From Xiphophorus maculatus (Eukaryota; Chordata; Actinopteri; Cyprinodontiformes; Poeciliidae): DNA of 64,000 nucleotides. The notes beneath the pieces were generated by a model. The model was not told where the DNA came from. It searched no databases and saw only the letters and a list, made by a program, of their open reading frames with translations. Position numbers and translations under genes: made by a program. Location of the stretch: positions 20,814,501 to 20,878,500 of the forward strand of contig NC_036447.1 of the NCBI RefSeq assembly GCF_002775205.1. Direction: 5' to 3'. How positions within the stretch are numbered: position 1 is the stretch's first letter; every line of letters begins with the position of its first letter. Shown here one piece after another: positions 24,701-37,400 of the stretch.

Positions 24701-27700
24701 CTAACCGACACCTGTCCGGCCCCAGAGGGCAGAAAGACAAAGCTGGCGACAAATTTGATGAGGAGGAAGCCAGGCCAAAAAAAGATATTAGAGAAGTATT
24801 AAAGAAACAAAAAGAAAACAAAAGAAAAAAAACCACAATTGCTGTATATAAACTAGTTATGCGACTGTTTCTCAATATGTTTATGCACAAACGACATCCT
24901 TCATGTATATTGACATTGCTGGTAGCTGAATAAAGTGTTTTACATATTTTCTTTTTGCATAAAAAAACCATTAACTTCATCATATTAATTTATTAAAAAC
25001 AAATAATTCCACAAACAGAACTATTTATTTTTAATAATCATCTGTGCAACATTTATTGCCACCTCAGACATTCCAGTGTATTAGATGAAGCTAATGCCGC
25101 CAAGCCATAATTTACTTTTTTTGGTCATTTTGAATGTCTCCAGACTCTAAATTGTGTTTCCCAATTTATTTTCCCTGCTGCCATAAAAATGTGACATGAT
25201 GAGAGATTGCCGTTTCTCTCATCATGTCCCCAGAACAGGAAATACAAGACAACATGCCATACTAGTTATCTTCCAAAACCCAGAAAAGAGACATTTGCTT
25301 AGGTGTGTGGGTGGTACATTACTAGCATGAAAGTCGTTAGTGTTTGACTTTGGGGTTCTTTGCCACACGGCGTTCCTGTGTGGATTCTTTCTGGGTATTC
25401 TGGCTTCCTCACACAGTTCAAAAATATCTATGTTAGGTTAACCGGTCTTTTATGCCCTTAGTTATGTGTGTGTGTGTGGGTGTGTGTGTGTGTGTACTGT
25501 ATGCTGTAAATTTACCTGGAACTGCTAATCAGATGAGACCTATGTTGAGCTTTTTCAGAATCTCAGTCTGGTCTGAAAAAAAGAATTAAAATGTTTGATT
25601 TCCTTAAAAAGGAATTGATTTAGTATCTGAAATCTTTCCCCAAAATCATTACTGAAGCCTATTTTACATTTGCAAACACCGTTGACTAAAAACTACATGA
25701 GCACACTAAAACTAGGTGGTTTGGTAATTAGACATGCAGAAAAAAAGAGCTCCATGTTCTTTCAGAGATGTTTAGAAATTGAGGGAGTTTACCAACACTG
25801 GGCCGGAACAAGCACCTAGAGGCCATCATCTGAATTACACTTCCAGCTTAGGTAGGTTCATGGAAGGGTTTTACTCTCAATTTTCTTTCTACCTAAAAAT
25901 AACTGCATAGTACAACCTATATAAGCATTTATTTTTATATTAATGATTATACAGGGAAATGTCATTGTAATGGGACCAACCTCTCAAATACTGGTGTGTT
26001 CTTGTTACCCTCTGAAGTCAACATTTGGATCTGGAAATGAGACCCAACAAAAACTGTGATCCAGTTAAGAGGGAAAAGCAGTGGGATTTTAAAGCTGTTG
26101 TGCTCCATGATCAGATAAAAATAAAAAACCTTTCCATTTTATTTTATTTTAACGGTGCAGCGGCATTTTCAGAGACAGGCTGAACGGCACTATGACTTCT
26201 GCTTTTTCTGCTGCTTGTCCTACGTTTAATATAGACAGCAGCCATATTGGGCTTTGAGATCAGCGGTGGTGAGAAGCTTTCAACCTTCTGTGGAGGAATT
26301 TCATTTAGTTTGACTTGAAAATTCAGAGTTTCCGATCTGAGCACAGCATTACCTCGTCTTTCCTTTCACTACCTGCTTCAAAACAGATGCTAAACCTCTG
26401 GAACTTTCTTCAGACCCAGACCTGAGAAGATTTGTTGCCCGACCTGGTAAAAGATGTGCAAAAGACCTACAAATTCAAAGAAACACAGGCAAATATTTAA
26501 CCTTTAATATGAATACCTTTTTTTTCCCCTTTGGGTATGTTAAAAAATAATCGGCTTTGACAAAATCACAAGTGACATAATTATTAGCATTCCCTATTTT
26601 AATACATGGTACTATAACTCCCCCATAATCTCTATTCTCTTTATTTGTGCCTCAGGAAAACTGAAAGCCGTGGATTACTGAAGGGGAATTTCCTAGAAAC
26701 TCTTAATAAACTCAAAAAGAAGAAGACGAAAATAAAGCATAAAAAATGGGCTCAGTAATATTTATTTAGAAATTGATTCTTACATAAATTGGGCCACTGG
26801 TGATTTTGTTGAAATATTTATTCTTTATATGGGATTTCTACAAAATAAATGACTCAACTTAAAGATTTTGCTCAATATTTTTTAGCAAAAGGTCAGACTA
26901 CTGCAAAATCTAAAACCTTTTAAAGGCTTTTAATACAGCTTTACGAGGAGAACCAACAAATATACCTTTTAGTTGACAGCTTGTATTGTAACGCTCACCC
27001 CACTTTCCTCCTTTTGACGAGCAGGATGATACAAGAGGAGAAAGTCTGGCCGGGTGGAACCCAACACCAACCCTCCCTACATCTTTAATCGACGCATGAC
27101 GGCTGATCTCTTCTGCTTTTAACTTTATTAAAGAGCTTCTGAACAAGCCTCATGAATTGACAGTTAGCCTTGCGATTTACGTCTGCTTTGACTGAACCGA
27201 ACACATTTCAGTGTAAACCTGTCATATTTAGAGCCCGTTTCTCCCCTGATGCAGTTGTCACTGTGCAGACGGCGGCGTTATCCTCTCTTGTGTCTCCCTC
27301 AGGTTAAAACAGCAAGGAACCAGGGAGCAGTTCAGCTACAACGAGGTACGTCACACCCACACCTGTCACTGTGGGGGACTGTGTAACGCAAGGATGTACG
27401 GCTACGACTGCCGATTATATCAGTAATTGATTATTATGACGGTTAATCCGATAAAAAATTGGCACATTCGGCAGATTTTGTCATTTAATCGCTTAAACCT
27501 TTTTTTTTTCTAAAATGTTAGAAATAAAGCTCCAAATAGACAGTTTAATTCTGTCTTCAACAAGAAAATAAACATTTTATTTCCTAAAGTGCAACATTGT
27601 CGCATTCCTTAAGCGAATGCTTGATCAGTTATTACAGAGGATGCGACTGCAGTTCCAACATCCACATGCGAAAAGCTCAGCTGAAAAAGTTAAAAGTGCC

Positions 27701-30700
27701 ATTTAAGAAGTCCTGGGTAGAACATATTTACAAAATCAGGGCTATTTATTTATTTTTTGTACAGTTTTAGCTTAATTGCTGCACTGACTGTTGTTTCTTC
27801 ATCAAATGTCCTTTTTTCGAGTCTGCATATTCCAGTTAGCGATTAATCAATTACTGAATTAGTCAAATGTTTCAGGCCTACAAGGTTTCTGAAGGATGTT
27901 ATAAATTCATGGAAGTCCACCGTGTTGCACTTTTTATAGATGGCCTTGACTCCACCTGTGTGTCAGTATTTACTCGCTGGTTTTCATCAAATGTGTGAAA
28001 GAGGTAAAAGGAAGTGACTGTGTGAGGAAAAACCCTCTTAGCTCTCTGCATTGAGCTCGTGGCTCCTCCACTGGGAGAATGAACTGGAAGAATGAGAAGA
28101 GCTTTAAAGAAAACATCCAACATTTTCTCCTCGCTCTCTTCACTGCAGGTGGTGCTGAAAGGAGCCAGCAAGAAGCTGAGCCTTCTCGGAGTGAGTCCCG
28201 TTTTCCGTAAAAGCTTGACTTTTTTTTTCTTCTTTTTTTTTAACAATGACATTTTATTTTAGCCAGAATACTTTTCCACAAGAGCTCAGATGATCCATTA
28301 TGAGCTGGGTGCGTTTGTTTAGTCGGGTTAACTCGATCAGCTTTTCCTTTCAGGCGTGATTAGTTGGCCGTACTGCATTAATGAGGGTGGAGATGCCTTT
28401 AAATAAGGTCAATGCGAACGCGTCTGCACTATGTGTGACTGTTGCAATGACAGCAGTGCACATACATCTACAGTGTACATACATGCAGTCATTTTCGACC
28501 ATTTAGAATATTATTGAAAAATTCCTTGATTTTAGTCACTTCGTTCACTAAGTGAAGTTATTATACACACACTTGTGTTTTAAAGCTGATATTTCTGTTA
28601 ATTAGAGTGGTTTTCCTCTTATTGCTAATGACAACATTTAAGGTCATAATATCATCTGAGATCAATTAAAAAACATTTCAGCATAGAAATGTATAATAGC
28701 TGTTAAAATGTATTTTCAGTTTAATTAGGGAAACGAATTAACAGAATAATTTTGATTCCCAAAATCCAGAACAATGAAACAATTTTGAATTGTCTTTAAA
28801 TTCGAACCTCAACATACCAGAAGGTTGTGGTACAATTTCTAGATGCTTGGAGAAAGCACATTTATATGTTTTCAGGGAAACATTTTTTAAAAATGTATTT
28901 ATGTGTCCAACTGGTCCTGTTGCTTGGAAACAAAGCAAGATCGCAATTTCTCAACAACGGCCTGTTTGTTCATTAGAGATAAATGAAATTACTGTGAAAT
29001 GAGGAAACATATGGCCCTCTGGTTCGAAAGAGACAACCGTGCCGTTCAAGAACCGAAGTACATGATGCTCTCCGTGGCACGCTGAGGAATGTTTTGTCCT
29101 TCTTTTACCTTAAACTAACCCGCTCTGTTTCTGTCGATGCAGCAAACTTGCGCCGTGTGCCTGGAGGAATTCAGGACCCGAGACGAACTGGGCGTGTGTC
29201 CGTGTTCACATGCATTTCACAAGAAGTGAGTGTTGCTGAGCTCTAAGGGCTTCTGGAGAGATTAGCTCCGTTCTCAGTTGTAAGAAGAGAATTTGGGTCA
29301 CCGTTTTTTCAGAATGCTTTCTACATTTATAGTCAAGTCTCATTAATTCAGTAAAAGCTGATTTGGATGCATCAAAATCGGCTTTTCAGTAAAGGTCTTC
29401 GGGTAGACATGGTTCTACAATTTGTATCATTCTTGAACTGCGGTTTGGGAAAATTAGTCCAAGGGTCACTAATAGCTCCCGGGCCGCTCTTTGGCCACAC
29501 CTGACCTATGTGATGTCATATGTCAGATCTGTTTGCATTTCCATTCCCCTAATAAGCAGAGACTCCTGTCTGTTTCTGACAGTGGTTTGACAACTAAAAT
29601 ATGTCAGATTCTCATTTTCTTCGGTTTAGCCTTCTCTTTATTCGAAGGCTAAACCATTATAAGACGAATAAACAGGTGAAACAACATAATTTTCTCATAC
29701 AACAGACTTCTGCTGAAACTTTGATGTCCCTCTATGTTATTGGTCATAATGAGATGCTCGTTGTTTGAGTCAAATAATTAGGCTACATTTTATATCTCGT
29801 TCTCCTATCTTTGTAAACACTTGATTTCAGAAAATAGAAAAAAAATGTAAAAAAACAAGCCCGACGACTTATTGACAGTTAAAATCAGTGAGCACCATTT
29901 CCAGTGCAGCTGTGAATGTGGACGAATGATTGAAAATATGAGGGATGATTTCAGAACATGCTGCAGCGTTTCAAAATGTTTTTTTCCAGAGGCTTTTGAT
30001 GAACCGAGCGCCTCGGACCGTTCAGGCTCTGCCGCACGCATTCACATAAATGAACGGCGTACTTCCTCATCACAGCATCTGACCTGACTTCGAGAGACTG
30101 GAGTTACAGATCTGTCAGTCGGATGTTTTGATGCATTTCAAAGCCACGTTTTATTTTGCCAGCCTAACAGACTATCAGTAGGGATAGAGGGACTTGTCTC
30201 CATGATTTTTTTTAGCTTATTCTAAGCTTGGCATGGTGATATATAAGGAACTGAATGGTAGAGGAGCTGTGTAAAATCTAAATGTTAGTCTGACCAATCT
30301 GGACGACCCGTCGGAACATCCTGGTTCCAACCATCTGAGCCAAACTGTGTCAAAGAAGATTGGTCTAAGTCCTGGAACAACCCAGGCTCAAGCTTGTCAT
30401 AAACCAGAAGTTGGCGGAACACCAGTGTGAGGTTTCCACAAGGTTATTATCCCAAACAGAATGAAGTTAGATTAAACTGGGATTTTTGTGAATTTAAATT
30501 TGAGGTTTCCTCCAGGTTTTAACCGATCCAAGCTTGTCCAGAAGCCAAAAATAGAGCGAAACAGCGATTTAGGGCTCTGCAGAATCAGAAACCAGCCTCA
30601 GCATTGTCATTTCATGATTGGGTAATAACTGGTAATAGAGCCCGACTGGTTAAATATTTAATATTTATAACATAGTTGTAACTATTCTTTTTGTAATCGA

Positions 30701-31558
30701 TTACTCTGTCAATTATTCTATTGATTATTCTGACTGGATTTTGAAAAAAAGGCACATTCTGCAGATTTTTCATTTAACCAGTTCAGCTTTTTTTTTTTAA
30801 ATACAATATTAGAAATACATTAAAAGACACAAATTATTCATTTCCTTTTTTAAATACAATGCACATTTTATTGCCTAAGATGCATTTCTTTACTAAACAC
30901 TAATAATTATTTATTTTTTGATTAATCTGTTAATAAATGGATGTGCTTAATCATTTTTTTTTGTACTGAATTTGTACCAGGTGAAGCTAAAGGTGAAACA
31001 CCCGAGGAGTTCTGGGTAGAACATATTTACAAAGAAGGTTTTTATCTTAAATGCAAAATTTATAAATTTTCTGTGCAGTTTTGTTTCAAGTACTGGTCTT
31101 ATGGAGTTGTTCTTTTGACAATTTTCATCTTTTTTTTTTTAGTCCGTGTGCAAATGATTAATCGATTACTAAATTAGTTGACGATCATATCAATAATTGA
31201 TTAATCATGATTGTTTCCAAGGAGCGGAAATTTGTAGACAGAGTGTGTAAATTTTTGATCAAAACTTTGCAAGAAAAAATATTTACCCACTTAAACTCTA
31301 GTGCAAGATTGGCATTATTTGTTTTTGTCTCAATATTCCATTTAAATGCCTTTTCTTCATCTCTTGAACAAAACCACCGTTCAAGCGGGAACGAACTGCT
31401 GCAGTAAACACACTGCTCCTGTGTTTCCTCCTCCCAGGTGCCTGCTCAAGTGGCTGGAGATTCGCAGCGTGTGCCCCATGTGCAACAAGCCCATCCTGCG
31501 GCTCCACTCCGACGCCCCGCAGGGCGCCGAGGGTCCCATGGATCCAGAGGAGGTGTGA
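21781..31558 (+). CDS. rnf122: RNF122-like membrane RING-H2 E3 ubiquitin ligase
   Basis: Six coding exons in phase: 21781-21805, 24131-24284, 27303-27345, 28149-28190, 29143-29225, 31438-31558; 155 aa, the same length as human RNF122. The N terminus [10 protein letters not shown] matches RNF122 (MHPFQWCNGC) and not RNF24. A membrane helix spans about residues 36-58 ([19 protein letters not shown]). The RING-H2 ligands are C91, C94, C109, H111, H114, C117, C128 and C131, spacing C-x2-C-x14-C-x-H-x2-H-x2-C-x10-C-x2-C. RNF122 is an ER-associated ligase that pairs with E2 enzymes to ubiquitinate substrates. The C terminus ([10 protein letters not shown] to PEEV) diverges from the human protein. 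All donors are GT and acceptors AG. Human RNF122 maps to 8p12, so its place here beside calhm1 and pdcd11 is unexpected; a teleost RNF122/RNF24-type paralogue is possible. Confidence 0.87.
23270..23650. repeat. possible interspersed repeat in rnf122-like intron 1
   Basis: Text such as 'ccgaccccgatactcatta' and 'aataccgatacaggcttggt' resembles hAT-type nonautonomous repeats of fish. Borders are uncertain. Confidence 0.3.
24410..24440. repeat. perfect hairpin, 12-bp arms
   Basis: ggttttgattct (24410-24421) and agaatcaaaacc (24429-24440), 7-nt loop, about 125 bases after the donor of rnf122-like exon 2. Confidence 0.9.
24669..24950 (+). other. candidate alternative last exon of the rnf122-like gene
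   Basis: A long pyrimidine-rich tract ends in TTACTTTCAG at 24668. Joining exon 2 (ends 24284, two bases of a codon) to 24669 keeps frame and gives 88 codons starting [15 protein letters not shown], lysine-rich in the middle ([17 protein letters not shown]). The TAA stop at 24931-24933 sits inside AATAAA (24929-24934). The isoform would keep the membrane helix and lack the RING. No transcript evidence is available; it may be a cryptic exon. Confidence 0.35.
25193..25228. repeat. perfect hairpin, 14-bp arms
   Basis: gacatgatgagaga (25193-25206) and tctctcatcatgtc (25215-25228), 8-nt loop, in rnf122-like intron 2. Confidence 0.95.
25465..25495. repeat. (TG)n microsatellite
   Basis: Interrupted once by GGG. 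Confidence 0.9.
27400..27880. repeat. interspersed repeat, copy 1, rnf122-like intron 3
   Basis: Shares with 30650-31215 the ordered blocks 'ggcacattcggcagatttt'/'ggcacattctgcagatttt', 'gggtagaacatatttacaaa' and 'gattaatc...attactgaattag'. Probably a hAT-type nonautonomous family. Confidence 0.6.
29623..29655. repeat. perfect hairpin, 12-bp arms
   Basis: ggtttagccttc (29623-29634) and gaaggctaaacc (29644-29655), 9-nt loop, in rnf122-like intron 5. Confidence 0.9.
30650..31215. repeat. interspersed repeat, copy 2, rnf122-like intron 5
   Basis: Same orientation and block order as the copy at 27400-27880. Its right part carries 'attaatcgattactaaatta'. Confidence 0.6.
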
Positions 31559-32263
31559 GACAATCGAGGGGAAGAGAAAGACCCGTTCCCCCTCTCAGAA
31601 AACACCCACATTAAATACACTAAAGATGATGAACATCTCAGAAGGTAACAAGTGGTAACCATCCCACGCTGGGGCTCTGGTGGAGAGTTTCGAGCGACGC
31701 GCCTCGGCTGAGAATTGAGACATCGACGACAGCGCCGCCATGTTTGATCGGATCAGTCAGAGAGAGACCGGATGAGTAGGATTATTTCCATAAAAACAAA
31801 GTTCCTAGTTCTGCTTCCATGTTGCACTGTAACACAGCTACAAAAACAACGGCAGGAGAAAGAGAGAGAGAGAGGTGGATAATCAGGACAAGTAGAGCAG
31901 CACTGCCAGTGACTAATATCACCACAGGCACAGAGCGGGACGTCCCAGAATCAGTCCGAATACTTTCTCTACTTTCTCAGGGGTGTTTGTTACCAATGCA
32001 GCCAGCACAACCCATGTCAGTTACCATAGAAACCCAGTGCCACATATGCATCTCAAGTACTGCCAGTGAAGGCGAGACGCCCCAGAAGCCAGAGTTCGCC
32101 ACAACATCTGGCTGAAACGCAGATGGAAGAAAAACCCCCCGACGATTTCAGTAGGAACCGATTGTGACCCCGTCCTCCTTTAAAACAGGACTCTTAGAAA
32201 ACTAGTCTTGCCTGTATGTATTGTGTGTAAAAGTCTCCCTATATGATGTTATTTTGTATTTTA

Positions 32264-32269
32264 AATAAA
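32264..32269 (+). terminator. poly(A) signal of the rnf122-like gene
   Basis: AATAAA about 706 bases after the stop codon, followed by GT-rich sequence (gtgtcatgtaatgtcacggtg). Everything between 31559 and here is read as 3' UTR. Confidence 0.75.
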
Positions 32270-32349
32270 GTGTCATGTAATGTCACGGTGTTGGATTTAT
32301 ATAAAAAACAAAAAAAACCCCTCCTAACTTCCATTATCATTATGCAGTG

Positions 32350-32355
32350 TTTATT
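32350..32355 (-). terminator. poly(A) signal of pdcd11
   Basis: tttatt on plus is AATAAA on minus, 181 bases below the pdcd11 stop. Cleavage would fall near 32330, a few tens of bases from the rnf122-like 3' end. Confidence 0.65.
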
Positions 32356-32535
32356 TTACACAATAGGTTAAAAAAAGGTTAACAACAGCTGCTTGTTTTT
32401 AACATTTATAGATCATTACATTGCATGGACCCAGGATCAAGCTTCAACACTCAGTCAGCAACATTACAAGAGTTCAAACAAAGACTGATGGTTTTCAGGG
32501 ACTCGGTTTGGGTCCGGTGATGTATTTTTGCGCTT

Positions 32536-34378
32536 TCAGTTTGCAGCGTCTTTGCCTTTTGCTTCCACGAACTCCATGGCCTTCTCTTTGACCGCCTGGA
32601 CGCTCTGAGGGGTGCCGTGCTTCTTCTCATACTCCAGGTAGCGCTTGAAGAAGAACTTGATCTTCTTCACGGAAACGCTGAGGTGGATCGTCCGATCGAA
32701 GACGGCCCTGCGGAAGGAGAGGAGCGGAGAACGAAATGAAACCCAAATGCTCGGGTCGTTCAGACGAGACTGTTTGAATGTTTTAGAACAGAAGGTTTAG
32801 AACAGGTGTGAAGAAATGCATTTCAGTGCCCACAGAAAAATCAAAACAATCAGCATAGTTACAGTAATAATCTAAACTTGGGGGATCATGTAGAAGTTGA
32901 ATAAAAGTGCCCCAAGAATGGAGCCTTGAGGTACTGCACAGGAGATCCTCATTTTCTCAGATTTGTATTTATTTCCTAAAAATGTACTTTCATCTGAAAA
33001 AATGACATATTTGATTATTTATTGTGTCGCTTCTTTACATAAATTCCAGTGTAAACCTCAGCAGTAGGAGGTCACGTTTACCTCACTTCCTTCTGCGATC
33101 CATGTTTGACCATGAGGTCGATGAAAACGGACCAGAGGTCCGTGCGCTTCGGATAGTTCGTCAGGACTTTGTCGAACATGTTGCGACCTCTCTCAGCGTC
33201 GCCGAAGCGGAACTCCATCTGAGCGAACTTGGTGATTACATCCACACCTAGCAAGACGCCGCAAAACACAGGAAACATCACAACTGGTAAAATCCTGACG
33301 TTTGTTTCCGTTTCTTGAGAGATTAAACAAACCAACTCGGCTCATCTTACTCTCTTTGGGGGGTAGACTCTTCAGCGCCCTCTGCAGGAGAGAGCTGGCA
33401 GCATCACTTTGGCCCTGCTGGAGCAGGAAGGTCCCGTAGCTTAACCACACTGCTTTGTTCTGCCGGAAACGTTTCACCATGGTCTTATACAGACCCTCTG
33501 CCTCCTTGATACACAACACAAACACACATATTAGAAGCTGGAGGAAAAGTAATTTTACTCAGGAACTAAGGATGTTTTTACACTTGATGGTCCGGCAGAC
33601 TTGGTTCGATTGGGGACCAAAATTGCAACATTTGTTAAATTTTCAGCGAGCTTTCACACTGCACTATGTCAAATGCTCCGAACTAACTGAAAAACCTGTT
33701 CCCCTCCTTTCCTGTGGCGGTGCTGCACCAAGAACTACTGAAGGAAACAACATAAAAACCTCTGAAGAAGACACTGAGTGCAACTTCCTTCTTCACAAAA
33801 TGTAAACAAAATAGAGTCAGGGCAGATTTTAGTGTTAGTAGGATTTCTTTCTCTAGCGCTGCACTCACACATTTGTTCATCTTATAGTTATCCAAAATGC
33901 CCTTTGCTATAAACCGCTTCCTGCTTTCGGAGAGGTCTCCAGTCTGCTTGGCATTCAAATTGCAGCAGAATTCAATTCAACCGAACTGAAACCTGGGCAG
34001 AAAAGTTCTCTGTCTTGGTTCACGTCAGACTTCGATTGCACATTCACACCTCCCCAAACGGCTTTCTAGGCAAACGACCTGGTGTTCGATTAAAGAGGAC
34101 TAAACGGGGCTGGTGTGAATGCACCCATGGTAAAAATAAACTCAGACCTTGATTTTGTTGGAGTTGGCGTAGATGTCGGCCAGCTGCTGGTACACGGGCA
34201 TGGGCTCACAGAACTGCACGGCTCGCTCAAACACTTTTTTCAGACTCTCCTGGGTTCCGTACATGTTCTCCAGGTTCAGCAGGGCCACCCACACGTTCAG
34301 CTTCTCCTGCTCCTCCCTGGACACAAACACAGAGCGGAGTCTTAACACCGACGCACCGTTCTCATCACCATCTGCATG

Positions 34379-34409
<31 letters not shown>

Positions 34410-37400
34410 TCGGTCACCTGAAGGAGATGGTTTTGAGGGCCCTCTCGGCCACAGCCCGGGCCTGCTCGATCTGCGTGGCCTGCAGGTGGTGGGCCATGTA
34501 CTGGAGCCAGAGCAGCGAGCTGCTGGGCGAGGCGAGCAGCAGCCGCTCGAAGCCGGCCGCGTCCTGGGGCCGCAGGCTCGGGTCCATCAGCTCGGCTTCC
34601 CGCTGCAGGAGGGCCTTCTCCGCTGACTTCTTCTCCTGCTCGAGCTCATGGCGCGTCTTCTTCTGGGGCTGGACGATTAAAGAAAAAAAAAAAAAAAAAA
34701 AAGTGATTATGGAGAAAATCAGGCGGGACCAGTTAAAGGTCTCATCTCATACTGGTTTTTATGAAATGATTGCTTAAATAGTCACACAAATTGGTTTTCC
34801 ACATTTTTTTACTAATGAAAATCTGAAAAGTGTGACATGATTTTGTATTCAGACCCTCTGAATCAATGCTTTGTTGAACCGCTTTAGAACAGACAAAAAA
34901 ACTGACTGGCATGAGAACACACAAATTTAACAAAACGTTTAACACACAAAATATTAGCCAACCTTTATTTAAATTCCACAGACCAATAAATCATTGTGCC
35001 AATAAGAATAAGACATATCCAAAAATGTAAAAAAAATTTTCCCCTAAAATTTATGGCCTTTAGCAAATAGAAATAATTTTGATAATTCTAGAAAGAAAGG
35101 TTTATTCTGATTAAGAAAATATGTTTCGTTTTATTAGGTGTATGAAAACATCTGGTTAAACTGTAAATTATGTTTTACAAATTTAGGCTTTTAATCAAAA
35201 GGTAGACTGTACTTTATTACAAAAGTGGGCAGATTGAACATCAAGCACTTCCCAAACCTTGAAAAGTGCTTAGTTTCCAAACCTTGAAAACTCGCCAACT
35301 GAAATTCAAGCATTTTCAAGGATTTCAAGCACCGGTGCGAACCCTGACAAATGCATGAAACACTACAAAGATTTTCATTAGTAAAATGACTAATAAATTA
35401 GGCTTTTTTTTTTAAATTCACATTAACGGCCCACTTTATGTTGGTAAATCGGAAAAAAAAAATCCAAACAAAATTCACAGAAAACATGGAAAAGCTGAAG
35501 TGATATAAACAGCACCTTGACGGATCCTTTTGATCGTCTCACCTTTTTGTTGCCGTCTTGCTCCTCTCCGTCGCTAGAGTGCCCATCCTTTGCCTCCAAC
35601 ACGGGCTTCAGGGAGCTCAGCCCCACGTCCCAGGAGAAGCCGGCTGCCACCTGCAGCCTGGACGGACCCGCCGAGCTGGGAGACACCTGCAGAGGCAGAA
35701 ACACACGATAATATTCTCCAGCTGTGGGGGCCTGAATATATAGCAAGAGCAAAAAATAGTGTCTGAAGTTCAGCTCACCTGAGAAAAATCACACTTTACT
35801 TCCTCCCCTTCATCCTCCTCTTCTCTGAAGTAGACCTCCACTCCGCTGTCATCACCATCAGTTTTTGGTTTGCTTGATTTCTTTTTTTTCTTCTTCGGGA
35901 TCTGGGGCTCCGCTGGTTTCTGTAACATGAATGAACAACAAAGACCGACCTGAGGGTCTACAGATCCTGAATGCAGCTGTTGTGGACTTTCTATTTGACT
36001 CTAGTACTGTTAAACATATGAAAGTAAGACAATAGCAGCAGAAAGAATGTTCATTACCTGTTCGCTCTCGGCGTGCAAACGTTTCTTTGCCTTCTTTGAG
36101 TCGCGTTTCTCCGCGTCTCCGACGAGACGCAGCGGCAGGCCGAGGGATTCCGGAAGCACGTCTGGCTTTCCGGTGTCCGCGGGGAGAAGAGAGAGGTCGA
36201 CCAACTGGTCCTCCCTGTCCACACTGAGGAAACAAACTGAGGTTATTTCGCCTGATTTAAAAAAAAACAACAAAAAAATTGAAATACAATCACAAAGTCT
36301 GAGCTGAGACATTGTGTTTTTTACCTGAGGATTTTAGTGGTGAGGAGGGTGTTGACCGGAAGGTGACTAGAGAGGATCTTGTGGTTGTTAATGAAGTATT
36401 TGGAGGACTGTTGAAGTTGAGCTCTTCCTGTGATGTTATGCGACAGCCTGGAAACAGAGGAGAGGATAGAAATGATGAGGAGATAACTTATGTTTTTTTT
36501 TCTTCAGCTCCCATCTCTGTGTCCACTTGAGAGGCTCAGTGGTCCGAGAACGAAGCCTTGAGGCACTCCACATTAGATCTTTTGTTTGCAAATGTTGCCA
36601 ATGCAGCACTGAGATCCAGTAAATCCAAGACAGAAGTAGTTACCTGATGAAGACCCCCTGCTCACTCACAATCTTGACATAACCTCGGACCATCTGGTCC
36701 AGCTGCAGATGGTCCAAAGACAAGACTTCTGGGTCCTTCGCTGGCTTGGTGTTCTTTGGGTTCAACCTGAAAGGACACGCTGCAATGAGCCATACGTTCT
36801 ATAAACCATGCAACTTTTCCCAATGACTGTTCTTACCGTGATGGACGTAGGGACAGGTGCCACTTTCCATTCTGCACATCTAGAAGGTAACACCTGAGGG
36901 GACGCAGGGTGGCAACGCTTGGCTTTAAAGAAGTTTAACTTTTCCTAATTAACTCTCAGAAAAAAATGCTCAAATTTGATACGACTAAAATAAACTAAGT
37001 TTAAAATGTGAGCTTTCATTTTACAGCTCACCTAAACGTTCTGTAAACATGAAAAACAAACAAACAAAAAAACATTTTAATCAAGATCCTGTCTGGGGTC
37101 CACCTTTGTGTAATTATCCTATTTGTTCTACTATAGTCTGTTCTCAGATGAATACTGCCATGTGGGATTTTTCAAAGTTTCAGATTCTCTTTTATAACAT
37201 AACATTAAGAGTCTCCACAACCATTCTTTCGTGGTCTTTAACAATTTATAAGTCTTTCAATGGTTTCTATGGAGAAGGCAAAATTAAAACCTAGAAATTG
37301 TCCCCAGCACATTGCCATTCTAGATCAGGTAGATCTCAAACACTTGGAATATAGTGAGAAGGCTCAATATATATAGTCAAGAGATGCCAATATTCCATTT

